Notes under the pieces: model-generated
Seen by the model: the letters and a program-made list of their open reading frames with translations, nothing else
Told to the model about the DNA's origin: nothing
The model's database searches: none
Shown: one piece after another, positions 34,364 to 43,811 of the stretch
Numbering within the stretch: position 1 is the stretch's first letter
How the letters are laid out: the number at the start of each line of letters is the position of its first letter
From: an uncultured Muribaculaceae bacterium
GTDB taxonomy: Bacteria > Bacteroidota > Bacteroidia > Bacteroidales > Muribaculaceae
NCBI GenBank assembly: GCA_910585755.1
Contig: CAJUFH010000009.1
Span: 1-64,000 of the forward strand
DNA length: 64,000 nt
Direction of reading: 5' to 3'
Position numbers and translations under genes: made by a program

Positions 34364-36400
34364 TCAGAGGAGCTGGACGGAGCGGGCGATGAAGCGGGAG
34401 AGGTCTTCGCCGCGGAGGAGTCCGTTGCCCAGGAGGGCGAGGTCGAGGAGCTGCTTGACCACGGGCTGGGTAGCGGCGTAGTCGCTGACGAGCTTCGTCT
34501 GGCGTTCGCGGGCGGCGGTTACTTCGGCGCTGAGTGTGTCGGCCTGTTTGGAGGCTTCGGCGTCATCCTTCTTCTCGCGGAGCTTGGTTATTTCGGCGTT
34601 CTTGGCCTCGATTTCCTCCTCGATAGGCTTTACCTGCGCGGCGAGGGCTTCGTCGGCGGCCGCGGTGACGCGCTTGACTACGGGCTGCTCGGTGTTGACG
34701 ATAAGCTGGTAGCTGTCGGGCATGTCGCCGTAGAAGTTCATACCGGGCTGGAGGGCGGCCATCTCTTTCATACGACGCATGTACTCGTTCTGGGTGACGA
34801 CAACCGGCGCGTCGGTTTCCTTCATAGCCTCGAAGGAGATGAGGAACTGCGCCTTGTCGACTTTCGGGAGCTGGGAGTTGAAGAGGGTCGTCAGAATGTC
34901 GCGCTGGGTCGGGGTCAGGTCGGCGGTTTTGCGGTCGGCCTTGGGAATGAGGTTGTCGATCACGTCGGAGTCGACACGCACGAGGCGGCACTTTTCAATC
35001 TTGTGCTCGAGAAGTCCTACGAAATGGCTGTCGAGCTGGCCGTCCATGACGAGCACGCTGTAACCGCGGTCGGTCGCGGCCTTGATGTAGGTGTACTGGG
35101 TGGTGGGGTCGGTCGCGTAAAGCATTACGATGTCACCCTCCTTGTCGGTCTGCTCGGGGGAGACGAGTTCCTTGTATTCGTCGATTGTGAAGTAGCGTCC
35201 CTCGGTGTCCTTGAGGAGGTCGAACTTCATCGCGGCGTCGCAGAACTTCTCGTCGGTCAGCATTCCGTATTCGATGAAGATTTTGATGTCGTCCCATTTC
35301 TGCTCGAACTCCTTGCGGTCGGCCTTGAACAGCTCTTCGAGGCGCGAGGCGACCTTCTTGGTGATGTAGGAGGAGATTTTCTTAACGTTGGAGTCGCTTT
35401 GGAGATAGGAGCGGCTGACGTTCAGGGGGATGTCTGGGGAGTCAATCACGCCCTGTAGGAGCATCATGAACTCGGGCACCACGCCTTCCACCGAGTCGGT
35501 GACGTAGACCTGGTTGCAGTAGAGCTGGATGCGGTTCTTCGTGATCTCGAAATTGTTCTTGATTTTCGGGAAGAAGAGAATGCCGGTAAGGGTGAAGGGG
35601 TAGTCGACGTTGAGGTGAATCCAGAAGAGGGGGTCGTCCTGTCCGGGATAGAGCTCATGGTAGAAGTCGCGGTAGTCCTGGTCTGTCAGGGAGGCCGGCT
35701 TCTTGGTCCAGGTCGGCTCGGTGATGTTGATTACCTTGTCGCGGTCGGTGTCGACCATCTTTCCGTCCTTCCATTCCTGCTCCTTGCCGGAAATGACAGG
35801 CACGGGGAGGAAGCGGCAGTATTTTTTCAGAAGGGCGTCGACGCGGCCCTGTTCGAGGAACTCTTTGTTTTCTTCGTCGATGTGGAGGATTATGTCGGTT
35901 CCGCGCTCTGCTTTCTCGGTCGGCTCCATGGTGAACTCAGGGGAGCCGTCACATACCCAGCGAACCGCCTCTGCCCCTTCCTTATAGCTGAGGGAACGGA
36001 TTTCGACCTTGGAGGCCACCATGAAGGCGGAGTAGAAACCGAGGCCGAAATGGCCGATGATGGCGTTGGCGTTGTCCTTGTATTTCTCGAGAAACTCTTC
36101 GGCGCCGGAGAAGGCGATCTGGTTGATGTATTTGTCGATATCCTCGGCTGTCATGCCGATGCCGTGGTCTGAGACTGTGAGCGTTCCGGCTTCTTTGTCG
36201 ACGGTGACGCGGACGGTCATATCGCTGAGGTCACCCTTGAACTCGCCGAAGGAGGAGAGGGTTTTCAGTTTCTGCGTAGCGTCGACGGCGTTAGAAACCA
36301 GTTCGCGGAGGAAGATTTCGTGGTCGCTGTAAAGGAATTTCTTGATTACCGGGAAGATGTTATCGGTAGTAACTCCGATTGTGCCTTTGGTCTGTGACAT
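34364..36400 (-). CDS. htpG: Molecular chaperone HtpG (Hsp90)
   Basis: A dimeric ATP-dependent chaperone of the cytosol. The 678 residues show the Bergerat ATP site: ELVSNAVDATQKL (near residue 34), DHGIGM (about 78-83) and GHFGLGFYSAF (near 115). The middle domain and a C-terminal dimerisation domain follow; a Lys/Glu-rich coiled-coil-like insert (EEIEAKNAEITKLREKKDD) lies near residue 600. It lies 163 bases downstream of clpC on the same strand, after a terminator. Confidence 0.96.
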   Translation of the reverse strand: MSQTKGTIGVTTDNIFPVIKKFLYSDHEIFLRELVSNAVDATQKLKTLSSFGEFKGDLSDMTVRVTVDKEAGTLTVSDHGIGMTAEDIDKYINQIAFSGAEEFLEKYKDNANAIIGHFGLGFYSAFMVASKVEIRSLSYKEGAEAVRWVCDGSPEFTMEPTEKAERGTDIILHIDEENKEFLEQGRVDALLKKYCRFLPVPVISGKEQEWKDGKMVDTDRDKVINITEPTWTKKPASLTDQDYRDFYHELYPGQDDPLFWIHLNVDYPFTLTGILFFPKIKNNFEITKNRIQLYCNQVYVTDSVEGVVPEFMMLLQGVIDSPDIPLNVSRSYLQSDSNVKKISSYITKKVASRLEELFKADRKEFEQKWDDIKIFIEYGMLTDEKFCDAAMKFDLLKDTEGRYFTIDEYKELVSPEQTDKEGDIVMLYATDPTTQYTYIKAATDRGYSVLVMDGQLDSHFVGLLEHKIEKCRLVRVDSDVIDNLIPKADRKTADLTPTQRDILTTLFNSQLPKVDKAQFLISFEAMKETDAPVVVTQNEYMRRMKEMAALQPGMNFYGDMPDSYQLIVNTEQPVVKRVTAAADEALAAQVKPIEEEIEAKNAEITKLREKKDDAEASKQADTLSAEVTAARERQTKLVSDYAATQPVVKQLLDLALLGNGLLRGEDLSRFIARSVQLL

Positions 36401-36479
36401 ATCTTATCTTATATGTTTGTTTTGTTGCCTGGTATGCGAGGTGGGTAGGAAATCCCGCCTTCCATTATAACAAACGGCA

Positions 36480-36509
36480 AAAAAAATGCCAGTCGCTATG
36501 ACCGGCATT
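36480..36509 (-). terminator. Terminator of clpC
   Basis: On the minus strand the arms AATGCCGGTC and GACTGGCATT (one mismatch) are followed by eight T. It separates clpC from htpG. Confidence 0.85.
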
Positions 36510-36563
36510 TTCAATATAAAGTAAGTTAAAAATCTGTCTGATGGCAGGGAGGGACTGACAAAA

Positions 36564-39176
36564 TTACTGCTTGTCTGCCTCGGCGCTGTCAGTCGCGGCG
36601 GGAGCGTCAGGGTTTTCGGCGGGAGCCCCCTTGACCACGGAGGTTGTGATTTTGGCGTTCTCCTTGTCGAATCCGATTGTGATCGTGTCGCCAGCGGCGG
36701 CCTCCGAGTTGATAATCAGCTCGGCGAGGGGGTCTTCGAGATACTTCTGTATGGCGCGCTTGAGGGGCCGTGCGCCGAACTGCTTGTCGTACCCCTTTTC
36801 GGCGATGAAGTCCTTGGCCTCGTCGGAGATTTCGAGGTTGAGGCCGAGGGCGTCGATACGTTTGCGGAAACCTCGCAGCTCGATGTCGATAATCTTGAAT
36901 ATCGCCTCGCGGGAGAGCTGGTCGAACATCACTATGTCGTCGATGCGGTTCAGGAACTCGGGGGCGAAAGCCTTGTTGAGGGCTTTCTGAATTACGGCCT
37001 GGGAGTGTTCCGAATCGTTCTCGCGGGTGGCGAATCCGACGCCCGAGCCGAAGTCCTTCAACTGGCGGGTGCCGATGTTGGAGGTCATTATTATGAGCGT
37101 GTTCTTGAAGTCGATGCGGCGGCCGAGGCTGTCGGTCAGCCTTCCCTCGTCGAGCACCTGCAGCAGGAGGTTGAACACGTCGGGATGGGCCTTCTCGATT
37201 TCGTCGAGCAGGACCACGGAGTAGGGGCGGCGGCGCACTTTCTCGGTTAGCTGGCCCCCCTCCTCGTAGCCGACGTAGCCCGGAGGCGCTCCGACGAGAC
37301 GGGAGACGGTGAACTTCTCCATGTACTCGCTCATGTCGACGCGAATCAGCGTGTCGGCTGAGTCGAAGAGGTATTCGGCGAGCTTCTTGGCGAGATGGGT
37401 CTTGCCGACACCTGTCGGGCCGAGGAACATGAAGGTGCCGATCGGCTTGTTGGGGTCTTTCAGCCCGACGCGGTTGCGCTGGATTGCCTTGACGATTTTG
37501 TCAATCGCGGAATCCTGGCCGATTATGTCGTTTTTCAGGCGCGGGGCCATCTCGCGGAGGCGGCTCCCTTCGGCCTGGGCTATACGCTGGACGGGGACCC
37601 CGGTCATCATCGCAACGACTTCGGCGACCTTCTCCTCGTCGACGGTCGCGCGGTCGGCGAGTAGCTGTTTCTCCCATTTCTCGTTGGCGGCGGCGAGGCG
37701 TTCCTTGAGCTCCTGCTCCTTGTCGCGGAACGAGGCGGCTTTCTCGAAGTCCTGGGCCTGGGCGGCGGCGAGCTTGTCGGCGCCCGTGCGGATGATTTCC
37801 TCTTCGAGCTGCTCGATTTCCTCGGGAACGGCGATGTTGGTTATATGGGCGCGCGAGCCGGCTTCGTCGAGGGCGTCAATCGCCTTGTCGGGGAAGTTGC
37901 GGTCGCTGAGGTATCGCTCAGTTAGGTTCACGCAGGCCCGGAGCGCTCCGTCGGTATAGTTTACGTTGTGGTGGTCCTGGTATTTGTCCTTGATGTTGTT
38001 GAGAATCTGGAGCGTCTCCTCGGGGGTTGTCGGCTCGACCATGACCTTCTGAAAGCGGCGTTCGAGAGCGCCGTCCTTCTCGATGTTCTTGCGGTATTCG
38101 TCGAGGGTGGTCGCTCCGATGCACTGGATTTCGCCGCGGGCGAGGGCCGGTTTGAGGAGGTTCGCGGCATCCATCGTTCCGGCCGCGTTACCGGCTCCGA
38201 CGATGGTGTGGAGCTCGTCGATAAAGAGGATTACGTCGGGGCTTTTCGACAGCTCGGTCAGAATCCCCTTGATGCGTTCCTCGAACTGGCCGCGGTATTT
38301 CGTCCCGGCCACGATGGAGGCCATGTCGAGGGATACCACGCGTTTGTCGAAAAGTATGCGGGGCACCTTGCGCTGCACGATGCGCAGCGCGAGACCTTCA
38401 ACGATAGCCGATTTGCCGACACCCGGCTCTCCGATGAGCACCGGATTGTTCTTCTTGCGGCGGCTGAGCACCTGTGCGAGACGCTCGATTTCCACCTCGC
38501 GGCCCACTACGGGGTCGAGGCGGCCGTCCTCGGCGGCGCGCGTCATGTCGATGCCGAACTTGTCGAGTGTGGGGGTGTCGTTGCCCGAGCGTCCCCGGAC
38601 GGTGGTTGAGCGTCCGCGGTTCTCACCCCCCTGGGGGCGTTCCTGGCGCGGGGCGCTGCCGGACGACGGAGCGTCGTCCTCCTCGTCCTCGTCGTCATCT
38701 TCGGTGTATCCTGCGCCGGCCTGGGGCGCGTCCTTGACGTTGCCGAGCAGCTTGAGCATCGACTGGTAGTCAATGCCCGCCTGTCGGAAGGGGATGATGA
38801 ATTTCATGTTCTGTATTTCCGGATTGTGGAGAATCGCCAGCAGGAGGTGTTCGGTGTCGACTAACTCCGAACGGAGCATCCTGGCCTCGAGGACGGAGAG
38901 CTTCACGAGCCTGTTGGCCAGGTCGCTGACGGCTACCTCCTCGGTTCTCAGAGGAGATGTGGAGTCGTATAGCGAGTCGTCCAGTTCCTGCCTTAGCTGG
39001 TAAACCGAGACGTTGCGGGAAACCTTCTCCATGAGGGAGAATACCCGCGAGCCGGTGTCGCCGAGGAGCGCCAGGAAAAGGTGCTCCGGGGTTATGACGT
39101 TGTTGTTGTGGCGAACAGCCTCGTTACGGCTTTTCTCCAGAACAGTCTTTAATTCGTTTGAGAAATTGATTTCCAT
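36564..39176 (-). CDS. clpC: ATP-dependent Clp protease ATP-binding subunit ClpC
   Basis: A hexameric AAA+ unfoldase that feeds ClpP. The 870 residues run as: N-domain (1-150), an acidic linker (about 165-205), ATPase 1 with GEPGVGKSAIVEG and VDELHT-type Walker B, a UVR-like short middle domain (AAQAQDFEKAASFRDKEQE), ATPase 2 with GPTGVGKTHLAK and LLDEIEKAH, and a Pro/Ala/Asp tail. The VGF loop (GSGVGFATREN) indicates ClpP binding. ATG 39176 starts the N-domain (MEINFSNELKTVLEKS). A sigma-54-type promoter lies upstream. Confidence 0.93.
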   Translation of the reverse strand: MEINFSNELKTVLEKSRNEAVRHNNNVITPEHLFLALLGDTGSRVFSLMEKVSRNVSVYQLRQELDDSLYDSTSPLRTEEVAVSDLANRLVKLSVLEARMLRSELVDTEHLLLAILHNPEIQNMKFIIPFRQAGIDYQSMLKLLGNVKDAPQAGAGYTEDDDEDEEDDAPSSGSAPRQERPQGGENRGRSTTVRGRSGNDTPTLDKFGIDMTRAAEDGRLDPVVGREVEIERLAQVLSRRKKNNPVLIGEPGVGKSAIVEGLALRIVQRKVPRILFDKRVVSLDMASIVAGTKYRGQFEERIKGILTELSKSPDVILFIDELHTIVGAGNAAGTMDAANLLKPALARGEIQCIGATTLDEYRKNIEKDGALERRFQKVMVEPTTPEETLQILNNIKDKYQDHHNVNYTDGALRACVNLTERYLSDRNFPDKAIDALDEAGSRAHITNIAVPEEIEQLEEEIIRTGADKLAAAQAQDFEKAASFRDKEQELKERLAAANEKWEKQLLADRATVDEEKVAEVVAMMTGVPVQRIAQAEGSRLREMAPRLKNDIIGQDSAIDKIVKAIQRNRVGLKDPNKPIGTFMFLGPTGVGKTHLAKKLAEYLFDSADTLIRVDMSEYMEKFTVSRLVGAPPGYVGYEEGGQLTEKVRRRPYSVVLLDEIEKAHPDVFNLLLQVLDEGRLTDSLGRRIDFKNTLIIMTSNIGTRQLKDFGSGVGFATRENDSEHSQAVIQKALNKAFAPEFLNRIDDIVMFDQLSREAIFKIIDIELRGFRKRIDALGLNLEISDEAKDFIAEKGYDKQFGARPLKRAIQKYLEDPLAELIINSEAAAGDTITIGFDKENAKITTSVVKGAPAENPDAPAATDSAEADKQ

Positions 39177-39333
39177 GCTGATTGTCTGCCTTTCTTCTTT
39201 CGTGGAAAACCTGATTGATTGTCTAAGAATTAGGACAATCTCTGAGAGAGCCTGCCGCGCATGGCGCTTTATGCTTTTATTAACATTTCGGCGCGGCTTT
39301 TTGTTGCGGCGGCACTCGAATGTAATTAATAAC

Positions 39334-39350
39334 GGCAAATAGCGTGCCAA
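39334..39350 (-). promoter_or_regulatory. Sigma-54-type promoter upstream of clpC
   Basis: On the minus strand TTGGCACG-CTAT-TTGCC has perfect -24 (TGGCACG) and -12 (TTGC) cores with GG-N10-GC spacing. It would start transcription near 39322, 146 bases before clpC. The rest of the 380-base gap holds a CTAAGAATTAG palindrome-like patch near 39222 and the gyrA promoter; no other gene was seen. Confidence 0.55.
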
Positions 39351-39450
39351 GATTATGCGGCGCGCGTGTGATAATCATTAAAAAAGATTAAACACCTCCC
39401 GTGCCTGTTTTCTTGGGGGCGGATTTGGCGATGGTTTGCCGAAATTTTCG

Positions 39451-39458
39451 TATCTTTG
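39451..39458 (+). promoter_or_regulatory. Promoter -7 element of gyrA
   Basis: TATCTTTG is an exact -7 box, with a TTTG at 39424 (spacing 23, longer than ideal). The leader of about 90 bases contains small GC hairpins such as GCGGC-CCAAA-GCCGC. Confidence 0.6.
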
Positions 39459-39556
39459 CTGATATTTTTGGCGAGCGCTCCACCCCGCCGGGGCTGTTGC
39501 GGCCCAAAGCCGCGTAAAGGCGCTGAGCCTCACATCGTTTCACATATAATCTTACA

Positions 39557-42145
39557 ATGCTGGAAGACGATCGGATAATTAAGATCAATATCGAGAACGA
39601 GATGAAATCGGCCTACATCGACTATTCGATGTCGGTTATCGTCTCGCGAGCCCTCCCTGATGTCCGCGACGGCCTCAAGCCCGTCCACCGCCGCGTGCTC
39701 TACGGAATGAACGAGATGGGCAACACCTCCGACAAGCCCCACAAGAAGGCAGCGAACGCCGTCGGCGAGGTTATGGGTAAATACCATCCCCACGGCGACT
39801 CGTCGATTTACGGCACCATCGTGCGTATGGCTCAGTCGTGGGCTATGCGCGAGATGCTCGTCGACGGACACGGCAACTTCGGCTCCATCGACGGCGACGG
39901 CCCCGCGGCCATGCGTTATACCGAGGTTCGCCTGCAGAAAATCGGCGAGGAGATGCTCCGCGACATAGATTCGGAGACGGTTGACTTCGTTCCTACATAC
40001 GACAACGCCCGCAAGGAGCCGGTAGTGCTACCGACCAGGATTCCCAACCTGCTGGTCAACGGTTCGTCGGGTATCGCTGTCGGCATGGCGACCAATATGC
40101 CGACCCACAATCTCGCCGAGTCAATCGACGCTTCGGTCGCCCTGCTGGAGAATCCCGAAATCACGATTCCGGAGCTGATGCACTTCATCCCGGCTCCCGA
40201 CTTCCCGACCGGGGGCACCATCTACGGCTACGCCGGAGTACGAGAGGCTTACGAGACCGGCCGCGGCCGTATCGTTATCCGCGCCAAGGCCGACATTGAG
40301 CAGGAGAAGGAACACGAGACCATCGTTGTCCACGAAATTCCCTACGGCGTCAACAAGGCAGAGCTTATAAAATATATAGCCGAACTCGTCACCGAGAAGA
40401 AAATCGACGGAATCGCCGACATCAACGACGAGAGCGACTACAAGGGTATGCGCATCGTCATCAAGCTGCGCCAGGACGCGAACTCCAACGTTGTCCTGAA
40501 CAAGCTCTACAAGATGACCCCGATGCAGAGCGCTTTCGCGGTGAATAACGTTGCGCTCGTCAATGGTCGTCCGAAGCTGCTCAACCTTAAGGAAATCGTC
40601 CAGGCGTTTGTCGAACACCGCCACGAGGTCGTTATCCGCCGCACGAAATACGAGCTTGCCAAGGCTCAGGAACGCGCCCATATCCTCGAGGGTCTGATTA
40701 TCGCGTCGGACAACATCGACGAGGTAATTCAGATCATACGCAACGCCGAGTCGCCAGAAGCCGCCCGCCTGTCGCTTTCCGAGCGTTTCGGCCTCAGCGA
40801 CGCGCAGACCCAGGCCATTGTCGAGATGCGCCTCCGCCAGCTCACCGGCCTGGAGCAGGACAAGCTCCACGCTCAGTACGACGAGCTGCAGAAACTTATA
40901 GCCCACCTGAATCTCATACTTACCGACGAGGCCGTGTGCCGCGACGTCATCAAGCAGGAGCTTCTCGAAGTGAAGGAGAAATACGGCGACGCCCGCAGAA
41001 CCGATATCGAGTACACCGCCGGCGAGTTCAACGCCGAGGACTTCTATGCCGACGACGAGATGATCATCACCATCTCGCATATGGGCTACATCAAGCGAAC
41101 GCCCCTTACCGAGTTCCGCGCGCAGAACCGCGGCGGGGTAGGGTCGCGCGGCAGCAACACCCGCGAGGAGGACTTCATCGAGTACATCTACCCGGCCTCG
41201 ATGCACAACAACATCCTCTTCTTCACCCAGCGCGGCATGGTCTACAAGATGAAGGTCTACGAGATTCCCGAGGGTGCGAAGAACACAAAGGGACGCGCGA
41301 TCCAGAACCTGCTCAACATCGAGCCGGGGGACGCTGTCAACGCCTTCATCCGCTGCAAGAACCTCGACGACGCCGAGTTCACGGCTTCACACAACCTCGT
41401 GTTCGCTACCCGCAAGGGCGTCATCAAGAAGACCTCGCTCGCAGAATATGCCCGCGTCAACATCAAGGGTAAGAAGGCTATCGTAATCCGCGAGGGTGAC
41501 CAGGTAATCGGCGTCGAGCTGACCGACGGCAACAACGAAATCCTCATGGCCAACCGCGAGGGGCGCGCGATACGCTTCAACGAGAAGACCGTGCGCCAGA
41601 TGGGCCGCGTCTCGACCGGTGTGCGCGGCATGACGCTCAACGGGCCTGACGACGAGGTCGTCGGAATGATCTGCATGGAGCCTGACGATGTCCGCAACGT
41701 GATGGTTATTTCGGAGAACGGCTACGGCAAGCGCTCGCTGCTCGACGGCTACCGAATCACCAACCGCGGCGGCAAGGGCGTGAAGACGATGAACATCACC
41801 GAAAAGACCGGCAAGCTTGTGGCAATCAAGAGCGTCACCGACGACAATGACCTGATGATCATCAACCGCTCCGGCATCACGCTGCGTATCCGCGTGGCCG
41901 ACATCGGTGTCTACGGCCGCGCCACCCAGGGCGTGCGCATCATCAACCTTTCGGCCCGCGGCGACGAGATCGCTTCCGTATGCTGCGTTGACACAGACCC
42001 CGAAGAGGAGGCTGTCGAGGCTGTCGAGAATCCCGAGGTGCTCTCCGGCGAGCCGGACGACAACACGCTCGACACGGACGATGAGGTCGTTGACGACGAA
42101 ATCGAGGCAGACGGCGCAGACGACGTCGGCGATGCCGAGGAATAA
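39557..42145 (+). CDS. gyrA: DNA gyrase subunit A
   Basis: The breakage-reunion subunit that introduces negative supercoils. The 862 residues have the catalytic Tyr121 in AAMRYTEVRL, the quinolone region KYHPHGDSSIYGTIVRM (about residues 75-91), the coiled-coil and exit gate, and a C-terminal beta-pinwheel. The GyrA box appears as TNRGGKG, with its first Gln position not conserved. The tail after residue 820 is strongly acidic. At the position equivalent to E. coli Asp87 the residue is Gly86; Ser82 matches E. coli Ser83. Confidence 0.96.
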   Translation: MLEDDRIIKINIENEMKSAYIDYSMSVIVSRALPDVRDGLKPVHRRVLYGMNEMGNTSDKPHKKAANAVGEVMGKYHPHGDSSIYGTIVRMAQSWAMREMLVDGHGNFGSIDGDGPAAMRYTEVRLQKIGEEMLRDIDSETVDFVPTYDNARKEPVVLPTRIPNLLVNGSSGIAVGMATNMPTHNLAESIDASVALLENPEITIPELMHFIPAPDFPTGGTIYGYAGVREAYETGRGRIVIRAKADIEQEKEHETIVVHEIPYGVNKAELIKYIAELVTEKKIDGIADINDESDYKGMRIVIKLRQDANSNVVLNKLYKMTPMQSAFAVNNVALVNGRPKLLNLKEIVQAFVEHRHEVVIRRTKYELAKAQERAHILEGLIIASDNIDEVIQIIRNAESPEAARLSLSERFGLSDAQTQAIVEMRLRQLTGLEQDKLHAQYDELQKLIAHLNLILTDEAVCRDVIKQELLEVKEKYGDARRTDIEYTAGEFNAEDFYADDEMIITISHMGYIKRTPLTEFRAQNRGGVGSRGSNTREEDFIEYIYPASMHNNILFFTQRGMVYKMKVYEIPEGAKNTKGRAIQNLLNIEPGDAVNAFIRCKNLDDAEFTASHNLVFATRKGVIKKTSLAEYARVNIKGKKAIVIREGDQVIGVELTDGNNEILMANREGRAIRFNEKTVRQMGRVSTGVRGMTLNGPDDEVVGMICMEPDDVRNVMVISENGYGKRSLLDGYRITNRGGKGVKTMNITEKTGKLVAIKSVTDDNDLMIINRSGITLRIRVADIGVYGRATQGVRIINLSARGDEIASVCCVDTDPEEEAVEAVENPEVLSGEPDDNTLDTDDEVVDDEIEADGADDVGDAEE

Positions 42146-42189
42146 ATCTAAAAGCTATCTATTCACACCTTAATTATATAACGAAAGTT

Positions 42190-43404
42190 ATGAAGAAAAT
42201 CACCTTCCTGGGCATCTCGTTGACCTGCGCCCTGACCGCCTTCGGGCAGATGCAGGTGGTCAAGGATGCCGAACGCGCCATGAAAGCGGCTCCTGAAAAG
42301 TACCCCCAGAACATCGAGGCCCTCAAGCCCGCGATGACCAATCCCGAAACCGCCGTACAGGCATACACCTGGTTCGTAGCCGGCAAGGGCGCTTTCGACT
42401 TCTTCGACAACCAGCAGGTTGTGGCCCAGATGGGCAAGGAGGTTGACAAGAAGGCCCTGGGCCACTCCCTCATCGACGGCTACGGATATTTTCAGAAAGC
42501 CCTTCCCCTCGATACCGTCGTTGACGCCAAAGGAAAGACCAAGACGAAGTACTCGAAGGATATGGTGAAGATGATTGTCGGCCACTATAACGACTTCTCC
42601 AACGCCGCCCTGTATCTCTGGGAGGTTGAGGATTATGCCGGAGCGGTCGAGGCTTGGAACCTCTTCGTTGAGAACAGGAACAACCCTGTGCTTCTCAAGC
42701 ACGGCCTGAAGGCCCAGCCCGATTCAATCTACGGCGAAATCCTCTTCAACATGGGTATCGGCAACTCGCTGCTGCAGAACAACGAGGGCGCTCTGAAGAA
42801 CTTCAAGGACGCGATTTCGATGGGTTACACCAAGAAGAACGCCTTCGACTATGCCATCTCCGCCGCTTCCTCGATGAACAACGCCGCCGAAATGGCCGCT
42901 ATCGCCGAACAGGCATATCCCATCTATGGCGCGGAGGACAGCCGCTATATCGGCTACATCATCAACAACTACCTTGACAAGAAGGACTTCGCCGCTGCCG
43001 ACGCGATGATCGACAAGTATCTCGCCGCTGACCCCAACAACGGCCAACTCTACTTCGTCAAGGGCGTGGTGCTCGAGACTGAGAACAAGAACGCCGAGGC
43101 CAAAGAAGCCTACAAGAAGGCAGTCGAGCTTGACCCGAAGAACGCCAACGCCCTCTTCCGCATCGGCTACTCCCTCTACCAGGAGGCTTGCGCCATCGAC
43201 GAGAAAGACGGCGGCGGCCTGAGCAACGAGGACTACAAGAAGCTTCGCGAGACCCGCATCGACCCCCTCTTCCGCGAGGCCAGCAAGTACATCGAGGAGT
43301 CTTACAAGCTCGACGACCAGAACTCCGACGCCCGCAGCGTCCTCCGCTCGATCTACTACAACCTCAACGACGAAGAGAACCTCAAGCGCGTCGAGGCCAT
43401 GTAA
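42190..43404 (+). CDS. Exported tetratricopeptide repeat protein
   Basis: A 404-residue protein with a signal peptide (MKKITFLGISLTCALTAFG). TPR-like helical pairs are seen around residues 180-225 (ILFNMGIGNSLLQNNEGALK) and 280-325 (LYFVKGVVLETENKNAEAK). Such proteins usually scaffold periplasmic or outer-membrane complexes; no partner is evident here. It follows gyrA by 44 bases and is followed by a terminator, so it may be cotranscribed with gyrA. Confidence 0.85.
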   Translation: MKKITFLGISLTCALTAFGQMQVVKDAERAMKAAPEKYPQNIEALKPAMTNPETAVQAYTWFVAGKGAFDFFDNQQVVAQMGKEVDKKALGHSLIDGYGYFQKALPLDTVVDAKGKTKTKYSKDMVKMIVGHYNDFSNAALYLWEVEDYAGAVEAWNLFVENRNNPVLLKHGLKAQPDSIYGEILFNMGIGNSLLQNNEGALKNFKDAISMGYTKKNAFDYAISAASSMNNAAEMAAIAEQAYPIYGAEDSRYIGYIINNYLDKKDFAAADAMIDKYLAADPNNGQLYFVKGVVLETENKNAEAKEAYKKAVELDPKNANALFRIGYSLYQEACAIDEKDGGGLSNEDYKKLRETRIDPLFREASKYIEESYKLDDQNSDARSVLRSIYYNLNDEENLKRVEAM

Positions 43405-43433
43405 TCCCCCGCATCTATCCAACCCCTATAAAC

Positions 43434-43468
43434 AAGCCGCGACCCTATCCGGGCCGCGGCTTGCTTTT
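43434..43468 (+). terminator. Terminator after the TPR gene
   Basis: AAGCCGCG pairs with CGCGGCTT around a partly paired GC-rich loop and is followed by GCTTTTTG. Confidence 0.8.
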
Positions 43469-43504
43469 TGACCGTGTGAGTAATCAAACTTATTTGCATA
43501 TAGT

Positions 43505-43535
43505 TTTGTTTTTGATATTAAATTTGGTATCTTTG
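43505..43535 (+). promoter_or_regulatory. Promoter of hicAB
   Basis: TTTG (43505-43508), 19 bases, TATCTTTG (43528-43535): an exact match. Transcription would start near 43542, 16 bases before hicA. Confidence 0.7.
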
Positions 43536-43557
43536 CGACGTATAACAAACATACCAG

Positions 43558-43809
43558 ATGAGTAAGAAAGAAAAGTTGGTTGCAAGGCTTCTGGCTATTC
43601 CGAGGAACTTTACCTATAATGAGGCAAAGACATTGATGGGAATACTCGGTTTTGAGGAAAGCAATAAGGGGCATACCTCAGGCTCGAGAGTTGAGTTCTT
43701 TAAAGGAGATTACTCTGTCATTCTTCATAAGCCACATCCGGGCAATGAACTAAAACCTTATCAGGTAAGACAGTTAATTGAATATTTGACAAGAAATAAT
43801 TTGATTTGA
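43558..43809 (+). CDS. hicA: HicA-family toxin (mRNA interferase)
   Basis: An 83-residue protein with the HicA double-stranded-RNA-binding-like fold: LLAIPRNFTYNEAKTLMGILGF, then SGSRVEFF and a C-terminal ILHKPHPGNELKPYQVRQL, the pattern common in Bacteroidales HicA. It lacks the usual SHH at the GS(H) loop, having SGSRVEFF instead, so activity is probable but not certain. It is lower in GC than its neighbours. The antitoxin gene begins 2 bases after its stop. Confidence 0.88.
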   Translation: MSKKEKLVARLLAIPRNFTYNEAKTLMGILGFEESNKGHTSGSRVEFFKGDYSVILHKPHPGNELKPYQVRQLIEYLTRNNLI

Positions 43810-43811
43810 TT

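Noticed and set aside
36476..36492. A third sigma-54-like motif (minus strand, TGGCA then T run then TTGC) before htpG
   Set aside because: It is made by the clpC terminator arm and its T tract, and the -24 core ends ATT instead of CG; the GG-N10-GC spacing is probably accidental.
39459..39556. Structured gyrA leader as a riboswitch
   Set aside because: Small GC hairpins are present, but no known aptamer pattern was recognised.
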